Below are positions 19,080-27,331 of a DNA stretch of 64,000 bases, one piece after another. The translations under genes and the position numbers were made by a program. The stretch is taken from positions 264,501 through 328,500 of the forward strand of contig NZ_CP019301.1 in NCBI RefSeq assembly GCF_001953955.1, in the 5' to 3' direction. Each line of letters starts with the position of its first letter. Position 1 is the first letter of the stretch. The notes under the pieces are model-generated. The model was not told where the DNA came from and ran no database searches. It saw only the letters and a program-made list of their open reading frames with translations. The stretch comes from Prevotella intermedia ATCC 25611 = DSM 20706. GTDB taxonomy: Bacteria > Bacteroidota > Bacteroidia > Bacteroidales > Bacteroidaceae.

Positions 19080-19948
19080 AATCTTTCTATTGGGTTTTGT
19101 GGTTGTCTTTTCTGCATTTGCTTGCGCATTGACTCTTGCTGTGCTTCGGTTAGCTTGCCATGAACATTGCCGCTTACTACCTTGAACGTTACATCTTTGC
19201 CACTTCTATTCATAATATCCATAGGCGTGGTGTTGGCTTTGAGTCGCTGCAAGTTGCGCATAGAGGTTTCCTCGTAGCTGTTAAAGCGGTCATCGAACAC
19301 TATGTCGCGTGTGCCGTCGGTTTGCTTTAAGCCTACACAATCGAAAATATAGTGGCGGGAATTGTCGTATGCACGGAGCACAAGTCCCGGTAATCCGTCC
19401 AATTTCCACGGTCCGTTGTCGATTGGAATATCGGTTGTGAACCATGCAAACCATTGTCTGCCTTTGTAATTGCAGCATGCCATCTGGCAGTCGTAGCCGA
19501 GAATGCGGGCTGTACTGTCGGATATCAGCTCCCACTGGGGTTGTTCTATGGGTTCTACAACACGAAATCCATCACGGAAAACATTGTCTACGTAAGTTGT
19601 TTTGCCTGTTGGGAAGTTCTTGAATAGCTTCCAATTGATGCTTCCACCTCGCATATTAGGCACTGAAAAGTTGCCTTTGTTCATCATTTCGATGCGCTGT
19701 TGCTCGTAGAGAGCGTTGGAATAACTATAAAAGAAGCTCACCTGCTCGCCCACCTCGAGTCGCATATCCTCCTCGCTGTAGATGAAATTGCCGAGCGAAT
19801 CGACCTTCGTGGTGTCGATAACGCTTTTCGTACGATAGGTAATTTCGTACTTTACCTTGTCTATTTTCCCTCCTTCTTTCGGCTTTGCATAAGTAGAAAG
19901 TGTGGCAGAAAGGCAGACGAAAGTAGTTAAAAGCATTCTCTGTATCAT
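19076..19948 (-). CDS. GLPGLI family protein (first copy)
   Basis: A 290-residue paralogue of the following gene, with signal peptide MIQRMLLTTFVCLSATLSTYA and the hallmark NGPWKLDGLPGLVLRAYD near residue 182. Shared blocks include KYEITYRTKSVIDTTKVDSLG and GYDCQMACCNYKGRQW. The C-terminus differs from the paralogue and is Gln/Lys-rich. It sits 32 bases after the ABC ATPase gene. Confidence 0.88.
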   Translation of the reverse strand: MIQRMLLTTFVCLSATLSTYAKPKEGGKIDKVKYEITYRTKSVIDTTKVDSLGNFIYSEEDMRLEVGEQVSFFYSYSNALYEQQRIEMMNKGNFSVPNMRGGSINWKLFKNFPTGKTTYVDNVFRDGFRVVEPIEQPQWELISDSTARILGYDCQMACCNYKGRQWFAWFTTDIPIDNGPWKLDGLPGLVLRAYDNSRHYIFDCVGLKQTDGTRDIVFDDRFNSYEETSMRNLQRLKANTTPMDIMNRSGKDVTFKVVSGNVHGKLTEAQQESMRKQMQKRQPQNPIERL

Positions 19949-19980
19949 ATCTTTATTGTATTATGTTCCTGCCGTTGCGC

Positions 19981-20685
19981 CTACATTCCTTCGAAATAGC
20001 TTTGCAATTCCTTGGCTGCAGCTTCGTCGGCGTTGGTTAAATCCTTCAAGATAACACCCTTTTCCATTAATATAATGCGGTTGCAAATTTCGGAAATGAA
20101 GTTTAGATTGTGGCTCGAAATCAGCACGGTGGTGCCGTGTTGCTGGTTTACCTCGTGTATAATGCGTGCTATGTTTATCTGCGACGAAGGGTCGAGATAG
20201 TTGAAAGGCTCGTCGAGAATGAGTATTTCGGGGTTCACAATCATTGCTCCGATGATGCCAATCTTCTGTCGGTTGCCTTCAGAGAAGTCGCGAATAAGTT
20301 TCCCTGTGCTCATAATCTCGTCGCGCATCAGCGATTCAAAGCTGTTCAAGCGTTCTGCAAGCGTTGTGTCGTCGATGCCGTAGACGCCCGCAACGAAGTC
20401 GAAGAACTCTTCAGGCGTATAGTAGTCGATGAGGAAACCTTTATCAATGAACGACCCTGTGTATTTTTTCCACTCGAAACACTCGTTTGCAGGACTGCCA
20501 TTAGACAGCACTCGCCCCTCGTTGGCACTGATAAGGTCGAGTATCAGACGCATCAGCGTGGTCTTTCCTGCCCCATTATTGCCCACCAATCCTATGAGTT
20601 CGCCTTTGTGTAGCGTCAGTTCGGGTATGTCTATCACGGTGTTCTGTCCGTAAATCTTCTTTAAATTCTCTATCTTTATTTCCAT
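19981..20685 (-). CDS. ABC transporter ATP-binding protein
   Basis: A 234-residue ATPase of the exporter/bacitracin-resistance-like class. Walker A GNNGAGKTT is at residues 35-43, the signature motif is a variant (DFSEGNRQKIGI near 132 instead of LSGGQ), Walker B is ILILDEPF near 157, followed by a D-loop (NYLDPSSQ) and a switch histidine (ISSHN). The partner permease is the gene upstream. The substrate is unknown; linkage to GLPGLI proteins and an outer-membrane barrel is the only clue. Confidence 0.93.
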   Translation of the reverse strand: MEIKIENLKKIYGQNTVIDIPELTLHKGELIGLVGNNGAGKTTLMRLILDLISANEGRVLSNGSPANECFEWKKYTGSFIDKGFLIDYYTPEEFFDFVAGVYGIDDTTLAERLNSFESLMRDEIMSTGKLIRDFSEGNRQKIGIIGAMIVNPEILILDEPFNYLDPSSQINIARIIHEVNQQHGTTVLISSHNLNFISEICNRIILMEKGVILKDLTNADEAAAKELQSYFEGM

Positions 20686-20742
20686 ATTCGGCTATTGTTT
20701 TCTTATGTTTTATTTTTCTTGTATAAATGTTTTGTTCCGCTG

Positions 20743-22119
20743 TTATTTGCTTCTGTAACGTTCAAAGTGTTTATAGCGGTTTGCTTCGTAGCGGCGTGCT
20801 ATCCATGCAATAGCGTATCGGTGTGCAGAAAATCCGACTATGCCCAGTGCACTGAGCAAGATACAATAAACGTTTTCAGGTAAAACGTTTATCAGCAGCA
20901 TTGGTCCCAACATCACCGTGAAGGCGATTGCAAAGCTCGAAGCACTGAAATCGGTACCTTGTGTGTTTATAAAACCCGACGCAAAAATATCCATTGCCTT
21001 GGTTCGGAAACAGTAAGTGAGCATAACAAGATTGGCAAAGCCAATCGAAAAGAGCATACTGCTAACCAGTATAAAGAGGTTTGTATCGAACAAGAAGTAA
21101 GTGGGGAGCAGCAACAAGAAACTACCTACCGCCAACGGAGCGGCTGTATAGTATTTGCGCAACAGCAGTCGCTCAATGCTTACAGGGCGTGTCCACAAAC
21201 CATCGAAGTAGTTTCCTTCCAGCGCAAACGTAAGTTGCAGCATCACAATGGGCATTATGATAATGGCAAGGGGTAGAAACAAGTTGGTATTAATTGTATC
21301 AGGTTCTTCGTAACCAATAGATGCGTACCAAAAAGTCTGCGCGATAAACAGAATCGGAAATATAACAAGCATACGCAATCGCTTGCCACGAAGGAAAGGA
21401 CGCATCTCTATAAAGAACGCCGAACGGCGCGACTTGCTTACGTTTTTCTGCTTCCGCTTGTTCTCGTCGTAGCTGCGCAAATAGCCCAAATAGTAGAGTT
21501 CGAGATAGAGGGCTATAGCGATGAGCGCAAAGAAATAGGCAATGTGTATGCCCCACGACATTCCAAAGAGGTTCAGTCCGTGTATAAATGCCAATGGCGA
21601 CCACATAATCCAGCCCACTATTACTGCCGACTTCCACTCCCAACCCTGTGCGGTGCGGAGAGCAACGATAGCCAAACTGTTTGTGTATGATGCGGAAAGC
21701 AACAACAATGCCGATGCTAAGGCTGTGCCGAAAGGCATTGCAAAGAAACAGCCGATGGCAGCAGGCAGTGCCCAAGCCATTGTCCAGAAGTCTGCAAGGT
21801 GGGTAATGGCGACGAAGCGAATCCACGTTCGTTTGCTCACAGGGCGCGACTTAATGTAGGCGTCCATAATGGCAGAGTCCGATTTGAATATCAATTTCAT
21901 TATTATATCGGGCAATAGCATCATTGAGGCGATTACGGGGACAATGCTTTCCCACTTCAGTTCCGCCAACATCTTCCATACTTCATCGCCTGCACCTGCA
22001 AGCGAAGAAACAAACACTATGGCTATAAGAGCATAAAAGTAGGCAGCGAGGAAAAAGTTTTTCCACTTAAAATTGCGGCGTTTCTTCGTTATCTGCAGCT
22101 GAATAAGTAGTTTTAACAT
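20743..22119 (-). CDS. DUF5687-type ABC transporter permease
   Basis: A 458-residue polytopic protein with about eleven hydrophobic segments, matching what I recall of the DUF5687 permeases of Bacteroidota. These have no known substrate and are paired with an ABC ATPase. The N-terminus (MLKLLIQLQITKKRRNFKWK) is basic and cytoplasmic. It is the first gene of the operon: a TAnnTTTG box lies 38 bases upstream of the ATG, and the ATPase follows after 57 bases. Confidence 0.8.
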   Translation of the reverse strand: MLKLLIQLQITKKRRNFKWKNFFLAAYFYALIAIVFVSSLAGAGDEVWKMLAELKWESIVPVIASMMLLPDIIMKLIFKSDSAIMDAYIKSRPVSKRTWIRFVAITHLADFWTMAWALPAAIGCFFAMPFGTALASALLLLSASYTNSLAIVALRTAQGWEWKSAVIVGWIMWSPLAFIHGLNLFGMSWGIHIAYFFALIAIALYLELYYLGYLRSYDENKRKQKNVSKSRRSAFFIEMRPFLRGKRLRMLVIFPILFIAQTFWYASIGYEEPDTINTNLFLPLAIIIMPIVMLQLTFALEGNYFDGLWTRPVSIERLLLRKYYTAAPLAVGSFLLLLPTYFLFDTNLFILVSSMLFSIGFANLVMLTYCFRTKAMDIFASGFINTQGTDFSASSFAIAFTVMLGPMLLINVLPENVYCILLSALGIVGFSAHRYAIAWIARRYEANRYKHFERYRSK

Positions 22120-22156
22120 TTGCTTATTATAGGATTTATTATTACGTTTTCAGTTA

Positions 22157-22164
22157 CAAAGATA
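22157..22164 (-). promoter_or_regulatory. candidate -7 box of the ABC/GLPGLI/receptor operon
   Basis: TATCTTTG on the minus strand, a perfect match to TAnnTTTG, 38 bases before the permease start. Confidence 0.6.
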
Positions 22165-22264
22165 ATAAATAAATAGATAGCAGCCCAAAAGTTTTTACGT
22201 TTTTATTGTGCTTTTCGTAGAAAATAACACAGTAAGGCAGCGTTTGGAGGTGTGCGGAATGTGG

Positions 22265-22304
22265 TGGGTAGTGCTCTTGTGGTAGGGGTTTGAGGGGGTT
22301 GGGG
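22265..22304 (+). other. G-rich run, possible G-quadruplex
   Basis: Four G tracts at 22265-22267, 22285-22288, 22294-22298 and 22301-22304; the last three are separated by only 2 to 5 bases. It lies in the 608-base divergent gap between the ABC operon and the inositol-lipid operon, beside a CTAG array and repeat copy 5. Confidence 0.4.
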
Positions 22305-22314
22305 CTTATAGTTA

Positions 22315-22359
22315 TTCTAGGATTTCTAGATTTTCTAGACCTCCTAGAAATTCTAGGAT
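22315..22359. repeat. CTAGAA-type array beside repeat copy 5
   Basis: Five CTAG units (TCTAGGAT, TCTAGATT, TCTAGACC, CCTAGAAA, TCTAGGAT) at 9-11 base spacing. This is the clearest array in the window. Confidence 0.75.
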
Positions 22360-22383
22360 AACACGTGGAAAACGCTTCGATTT

Positions 22384-22569
22384 TGTAAAGATAATTCTGA
22401 AGAAAAACACTAATTTCGATTTGGCACTGCGAAAGCGGCTGTTTTGCAACGCAAAACCTACGCTTTTACCGTGCAAAACAGCCGCTTTTGGAACGCAAAA
22501 CAACAGGTTTTGCAAAGCCTTGATAAATAAGCAGTTACACAACAGCTATGCTTGTGAAAAATATTTACA
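22384..22569 (-). repeat. dispersed 186-bp repeat, copy 5
   Basis: Minus-strand order Z-X-Y-X', with Z slightly changed (CCTGTTG). It lies between divergent operons, an uncommon place for this family. The remaining gap contains the G-rich run, the array and the promoters of both operons. Confidence 0.9.
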
Positions 22570-22671
22570 CTATTCTTGGCTCTCTTTCAGCCTTGAAAGA
22601 AGAATTTAACCTTATTTTTTATATAATGTAAAAAACCTCTTTTTCGGTTCTCGTTTTCAATTAAAAAGGCG

Positions 22672-22679
22672 TATCTTTG
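22672..22679 (+). promoter_or_regulatory. candidate -7 box of the inositol-lipid operon
   Basis: TATCTTTG, 48 bases before the ATG at 22728. A T-rich stretch about 18 bases upstream could be the -33 element. Confidence 0.6.
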
Positions 22680-22727
22680 TAATGTAAATGAAATAAAAGC
22701 AATTTTCGTCAAGCAGAAAAACAGACA

Positions 22728-23465
22728 ATGAAGTATGCCATTATTGCCGCAGGAAACGGCTCGCGACTTGCAAAAGAAGGCGTAACAGCACCGAAACCAT
22801 TGGTGAAAGTCAATGGCGAACGGCTTATAGACCGCCTTGTTCGGGTGTTCTGCAACAACAATGCCACCGAAATTGTGGTTATCTGCAACGAAGAAATGAC
22901 CGATGTGCAGGAGCATCTCGCCCATATTCAGCAACACGGATTGGCTGGAAAGGACGTTCCGTTGCGCTTTGTGGTGAAATCGACACCCAGTTCTATGCAC
23001 AGTTTTGCGGAGCTAAGCCAATGGCTGACCGACGAACCGTTTGTGCTGACAACGGTAGACACCATCTTCCGAGAAGACGAATTCAAGGCATACATCGACG
23101 CTTTTACACAGGCAACAGCCAACGGCGTGCAAGCCTATATGGGCGTAACTGCCTACATAGACGACGAAAAGCCACTCTACGTGGGCACCGACGAGCAGCG
23201 CAACATAACGGGTTTCTACGACCAAAACGAGGCTGACTGCACCTATATATCGGGCGGCATCTACGGATTGCACCCACAAACGCTCCGCACGCTCGATGAT
23301 TGTATGCAGCGAGGCGAAAGCCGAATGCGCAATTTTCAGCGAGCACTGATTGCCGACGGACGCAAAGCGGTGGCGCACCCCTTCACAAAGGTGCTCGACA
23401 TCGACCACGCTTCCGACATAGAAAAGGCGGAACAGTTCTTAAACGGCACCGTATGCGGACGATAG
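22728..23465 (+). CDS. NTP-transferase domain protein (sugar/inositol-phosphate nucleotidyltransferase-like)
   Basis: A 245-residue GT-A type nucleotidyltransferase. The N-terminal signature is AIIAAGNGSRLAKEG at residues 4-18 followed by PKPLVKVNGERLIDR; a metal-binding Asp lies in LTTVDT near residue 107. It is first in an operon with inositol-3-phosphate synthase and a CDP-alcohol phosphatidyltransferase. An inositol-phosphate cytidylyltransferase-like role is therefore plausible, but the substrate cannot be read from sequence. It overlaps the next gene by 13 bases. Confidence 0.8.
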   Translation: MKYAIIAAGNGSRLAKEGVTAPKPLVKVNGERLIDRLVRVFCNNNATEIVVICNEEMTDVQEHLAHIQQHGLAGKDVPLRFVVKSTPSSMHSFAELSQWLTDEPFVLTTVDTIFREDEFKAYIDAFTQATANGVQAYMGVTAYIDDEKPLYVGTDEQRNITGFYDQNEADCTYISGGIYGLHPQTLRTLDDCMQRGESRMRNFQRALIADGRKAVAHPFTKVLDIDHASDIEKAEQFLNGTVCGR

Positions 23466-24241
23466 CCATACAGCGCGACCCACGCTTTTCGCCCAATTCG
23501 GTAGAGAAAGACCTTGCCATTCTCACGGCGGTGGCACTGCCAATGGGGGGCAGAATAGTAGCCGAAAGTCAGCTGACGGTGGGCGATGTTGCCGAAGCAG
23601 ACACGATATTGAATATGGGACGAATGCCCCAGACACTGTCTTTGCTCGAAGAATACGCAGCAGGAAAGTGCATCGTGAACCCCGCAGCAGGCATAAGGAA
23701 CTGCCAGCGCAGCCGAATAACGACACTGATGCGCAATGCCGACATTCCCATACCGCCCCAAGAGGGCGGAAACGGCTATTGGATAAAGCGTGGCGATGAG
23801 ACTGCTCAGACACGAAACGACATTCGGTATTGTGCCAACGATGCGGAACTGGAAGCTGCAAAGGCCGATTTTCGCAGTCGGGGCATTACAGACATCGTGG
23901 TGCAGGCACACATTGAGGGCGACCTTGTGAAGTTTTACGGGGTCGAGGGTACGGCATTCTTCCGCTACTTCTACCCCACCGACGACGGCACGACGAAGTT
24001 CGGCGACGAGCAGCGCAACGGCATTGCCCACCATTACCCCTTCGATTTGGAGGCATTGGCAACGACCGCCAACCGCCTTGCCGCACTTACCGAAACGCCT
24101 GTGTACGGGGGCGACGCCATAATAACGGCTGACGGAGCGTTCCGCATCATCGATTTCAACGATTGGCCGAGCTTCTCACGGTGCAGAGATGAGGCTGCAA
24201 GGGCGATCATAGCCTACGTTGCAGCACGGCAGAAAATGTAG
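23453..24241 (+). CDS. ATP-grasp-like protein of the inositol-lipid operon
   Basis: A 262-residue protein beginning MRTIAIQRDPRF. The second half looks like an ATP-grasp fold: IVVQAHIEGDLVKFYGV near residue 147 and GAFRIIDFNDWPSFSRCRDEAA near 228, where DFND would hold metal-ATP. It could ligate or phosphorylate an inositol-containing intermediate; this is inference. The start lies inside the upstream gene, in another frame, so the two are coupled. The region has higher G+C than its neighbours by eye. Confidence 0.7.
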   Translation: MRTIAIQRDPRFSPNSVEKDLAILTAVALPMGGRIVAESQLTVGDVAEADTILNMGRMPQTLSLLEEYAAGKCIVNPAAGIRNCQRSRITTLMRNADIPIPPQEGGNGYWIKRGDETAQTRNDIRYCANDAELEAAKADFRSRGITDIVVQAHIEGDLVKFYGVEGTAFFRYFYPTDDGTTKFGDEQRNGIAHHYPFDLEALATTANRLAALTETPVYGGDAIITADGAFRIIDFNDWPSFSRCRDEAARAIIAYVAARQKM

Positions 24242-24286
24242 GGACGGGACGCATCAGTTTCGTTTCCGAACTGTAAGAAAACGAAT

Positions 24287-25240
24287 ATGAACATAGAAAA
24301 CAAATTATTCAGCGAGCTGTTGAAAGCCTCTATGAAGTCTGACGAAACGGAGGAGTGGCTCGATATATACTTCACACGACCTGTTGGCTTGGCTTTTGCC
24401 TTGCTGTGGTATCGGTTGGGCGTTACGCCGAACACCATTACCATCTTGTCAATCTTCTTGGGTGTGGCAGCAGGAGCTATGTTCTACTTCCAAGATGTGT
24501 GGTATAATATAATAGGTGTAGTGCTCTTGGTGCTGGCAAACCTCTGCGATTCTACCGACGGACAGCTTGCCCGACTCACCAACCAGCGTTCTATGAAGGG
24601 GCGATGCTTGGACGGTTTCGCAGGCGACACGTGGTTTGCAGCCATCTATCTTGCCATTGTGCTGCGCATTTGGCACCAGCCTATGCCAGGCACGACAGAG
24701 GTTTGGGGTCTTTTCGGACTTGCACTTGCAGCCATTGCAGGGCTTGTTTGCCACGCACAGCAAAGTTCGTTGGCGGACTACTATCGACAGATACACCTCT
24801 ATTTCCTCAAGGGAAAGGCGGGTTCGGAGCTCGACAGCTATGCAACGGAGCACGCTATCGTGGAGAGTTTGAAGGGTAAGAAGGGCGTGTTTTGGGACTG
24901 GGCGTTCCATTCCAACTATCAGAACTACTGCAGAAACCAAGAACGACGCACGCCAGAGTTCCAGAAACTTCGACAAGAACTCAGCGAACGCTACGGAACA
25001 GTGGAGAACATACCTGCGGAATGGAAGGAAAGGTTTCTCGAAGGCAGTCGTCCGCTGATGCCGCTGACCAACTTCCTGACGTTCAACTCGCGCGCCATAC
25101 TTCTTTATATAACGGTGTTGGCAAACTGTCCGTGGGTTTATCTCTTCGTCGAAATTCTGCTCTACACCGTCGTTTATATGTTTATGCACAAACGACACGA
25201 AGACCATTGCCGAGCAATGCGGGAACTTTTAAAAGCTTGA
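24287..25240 (+). CDS. CDP-alcohol phosphatidyltransferase (probable phosphatidylinositol-phosphate synthase)
   Basis: Integral membrane enzyme of 317 residues. It would join a CDP-lipid to an alcohol, here probably inositol phosphate given the operon. The family motif DxxDGxxAR-x8-G-x3-D is present as DSTDGQLAR (near residue 90) through G and LDG. The fourth aspartate, normally at D+4, is Gly, with Asp at D+5 (DGFAGD). Several hydrophobic helices flank the motif and there is an added soluble insert around residues 170-240. It matches the arrangement I recall from the Bacteroides thetaiotaomicron inositol-lipid locus (BT_1522-BT_1526 region). Confidence 0.85.
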   Translation: MNIENKLFSELLKASMKSDETEEWLDIYFTRPVGLAFALLWYRLGVTPNTITILSIFLGVAAGAMFYFQDVWYNIIGVVLLVLANLCDSTDGQLARLTNQRSMKGRCLDGFAGDTWFAAIYLAIVLRIWHQPMPGTTEVWGLFGLALAAIAGLVCHAQQSSLADYYRQIHLYFLKGKAGSELDSYATEHAIVESLKGKKGVFWDWAFHSNYQNYCRNQERRTPEFQKLRQELSERYGTVENIPAEWKERFLEGSRPLMPLTNFLTFNSRAILLYITVLANCPWVYLFVEILLYTVVYMFMHKRHEDHCRAMRELLKA

Positions 25241-25246
25241 AGCACT

Positions 25247-25948
25247 ATGATTAAAGGATATATATTCGACTATGGCGGAACCATAGATACGTGTGGCTGC
25301 CATTGGGGAATGAAGATTTGGCACGCCTACGAGCAGCTTGGTTTCCCCGTAACGGAGGAACAATATCGCGAAGCCTACGTTTATGCCGAGCGAACGTTGG
25401 GCAAGAATCCGATTATACAGCCCGACTTCACCTTCCGTCGCACATTGGAAGAGAAGATAAGACTGCAATTCGAGCATCTGCAACTGCAAGGACTGGTTGC
25501 TGCAACGGGCTTTTCGCTCGCCAACAACCGCGCTAAGGTGGTGGAAGTGCTCTACAACGACGTTGTCAGAACCGTGGCGGAAAGTAAGGAAGTGCTGCTG
25601 AAACTCAAGGAAAGCTATCCGCTCGTATTGGTGAGTAACTTCTATGGCAACATCGGTGTAGTGCTGCAAGAGTTCGGTTTAGACGGTATCTTCAAGGAAA
25701 TCATAGAGAGCGCAGTGGTAAAGGTGCGCAAGCCCGACCCACGCATCTATCAGCTGGGCGTCGAAGCCTTACAGTTGCCTGCCGAAAACATCGTTGTGGT
25801 GGGCGATAGTTACGATAAAGACATTGTGCCTGCCCATTCCATCGGCTGCAAAACCGTATGGATAAAAGGCGAAAGCTGGACACCCGACGAGCAGGAACAG
25901 GGCGTGGCAGACCGTGTGATAACGAGCTTGAAGGAACTGAATATATGA
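25247..25948 (+). CDS. HAD-superfamily hydrolase of the inositol-lipid operon
   Basis: A 233-residue HAD hydrolase with a helical cap. In this locus type a HAD protein removes the phosphate from phosphatidylinositol phosphate, so that is the likely role. Motif I reads FDYGGTIDT at residues 7-15: the nucleophile Asp is there, but the usual second Asp (DxD) is Gly. Motif II is LVSN near 126, the Lys is in KVRKPDP near 160, and motif III is VVVGDSYDKDI near 183. It starts 6 bases after the phosphatidyltransferase gene. Confidence 0.82.
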   Translation: MIKGYIFDYGGTIDTCGCHWGMKIWHAYEQLGFPVTEEQYREAYVYAERTLGKNPIIQPDFTFRRTLEEKIRLQFEHLQLQGLVAATGFSLANNRAKVVEVLYNDVVRTVAESKEVLLKLKESYPLVLVSNFYGNIGVVLQEFGLDGIFKEIIESAVVKVRKPDPRIYQLGVEALQLPAENIVVVGDSYDKDIVPAHSIGCKTVWIKGESWTPDEQEQGVADRVITSLKELNI

Positions 25949-26023
25949 AAAAGCTAAAAAGCATATATAGAAATAACAATAAATAGTCTAACAATCCGTT
26001 CAAAATTTTAAAACTAATAAATA

Positions 26024-27331
26024 ATGAAACAGGGAAAAGTTGCACCCGCAGAAGGTAAATTAGGCATCATGGTAGTAGGCTGTGGAGCCGTAACAACTAC
26101 ATTTATGACCGGTGTGTTAATGGCTCGCAAAGGCTTGGCAAAGCCTGTCGGAGCAATGACACAATACGACAAGATACGTGTTGGCAAAGGAAAAGACAAG
26201 AAATATCTTCACTATAAAGACATCGTACCAATTGCCGATATGAACGACGTCGTGTTCGGAACATGGGACGTGTACCCGCAAAACGCTTATCAAGCGGCTG
26301 TCTATGCCGAAGTTTTGAAAGCAAAGGACATCGAACCTGTACGCGATGAGCTTGAAGCCATTAAGCCATTGAAGGCTGCTTTCGATAAGAACTATGCGAA
26401 ACGCATCGACGGCGACAACGTGAAGCAAGGCGTAACACGTTGGGGAATGGTAGAAGAACTGCGCAAGGACATACAGAACTTCAAGCTGGAGAAAGGTGTC
26501 AGCCGTGTCGTAGTGCTGTGGGCGGCATCGACAGAGATATATGTGCCTTACGAAGAAGCGTTCCACGGCACGCTCGAAAAGCTCGAAGCAGCTATGAAAG
26601 CCGACGACCGCGAACACATTGCGCCGTCTATGTGCTATGCCTACGCTGCACTTGCAGAAGGCTGTCCTTTCATTATGGGTGCGCCAAACACAACGGTAGA
26701 CATTCCTGCTATGTGGGAATTGGCAGAAAAAACACGTATGCCAATTGCTGGAAAGGACTTCAAAACAGGGCAGACACTTGTGAAATCGGGATTCGCTCCT
26801 ATCATTAAAACACGTGCATTGGGTTTGAATGGCTGGTTCTCAACCAACATTCTGGGCAACCGCGACGGACTTGTGCTCGACGAACCTGCCAATTTCCGCA
26901 CGAAAGAAGTGAGCAAACTCTCTACTTTAGAAACGATTTGCAAAGCCGACGAGCAGCCCGACCTCTACGGAAACATCTACCACAAGGTGCGCATAAACTA
27001 CTATCCGCCTCGCAACGACGACAAGGAGGGTTGGGACAACATCGACATCTTTGGCTGGATGGGCTATCCTATGCAAATTAAAATTAACTTCCTCTGCCGC
27101 GATTCTATCCTCGCTGCACCGCTGTTGCTCGACCTTGCCCTCCTGAGCGACCTTGCTGCGCGAGACGGACGCTACGGTATTCAACGATTCCTGAGCTTCT
27201 ATCTCAAGAGTCCGATGCACGATTATACGCAAGGAGAGGAAGCTGTGAACAACCTCTTTCAGCAATACACCATGCTGAAAAATGCAATCCGCGAAATGGG
27301 CGGTTACGAAGCTGATGAAGAAATTGATTAA
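26024..27331 (+). CDS. inositol-3-phosphate synthase
   Basis: Converts glucose 6-phosphate to 1D-myo-inositol 3-phosphate, NAD-dependent, in the cytoplasm. At 435 residues it fits bacterial MIPS. The NAD loop is VVGCGAVTTTFMTGV near residue 17. Conserved pieces are VVLWAASTE near 159, GAPNTTVD near 220 and the lysine region GKDFKTGQTLVKS near 244. The 75-base gap before it is AT-rich. Its presence makes the upstream genes an inositol-lipid locus. The next gene starts 17 bases inside its 3' end. Confidence 0.93.
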   Translation: MKQGKVAPAEGKLGIMVVGCGAVTTTFMTGVLMARKGLAKPVGAMTQYDKIRVGKGKDKKYLHYKDIVPIADMNDVVFGTWDVYPQNAYQAAVYAEVLKAKDIEPVRDELEAIKPLKAAFDKNYAKRIDGDNVKQGVTRWGMVEELRKDIQNFKLEKGVSRVVVLWAASTEIYVPYEEAFHGTLEKLEAAMKADDREHIAPSMCYAYAALAEGCPFIMGAPNTTVDIPAMWELAEKTRMPIAGKDFKTGQTLVKSGFAPIIKTRALGLNGWFSTNILGNRDGLVLDEPANFRTKEVSKLSTLETICKADEQPDLYGNIYHKVRINYYPPRNDDKEGWDNIDIFGWMGYPMQIKINFLCRDSILAAPLLLDLALLSDLAARDGRYGIQRFLSFYLKSPMHDYTQGEEAVNNLFQQYTMLKNAIREMGGYEADEEID

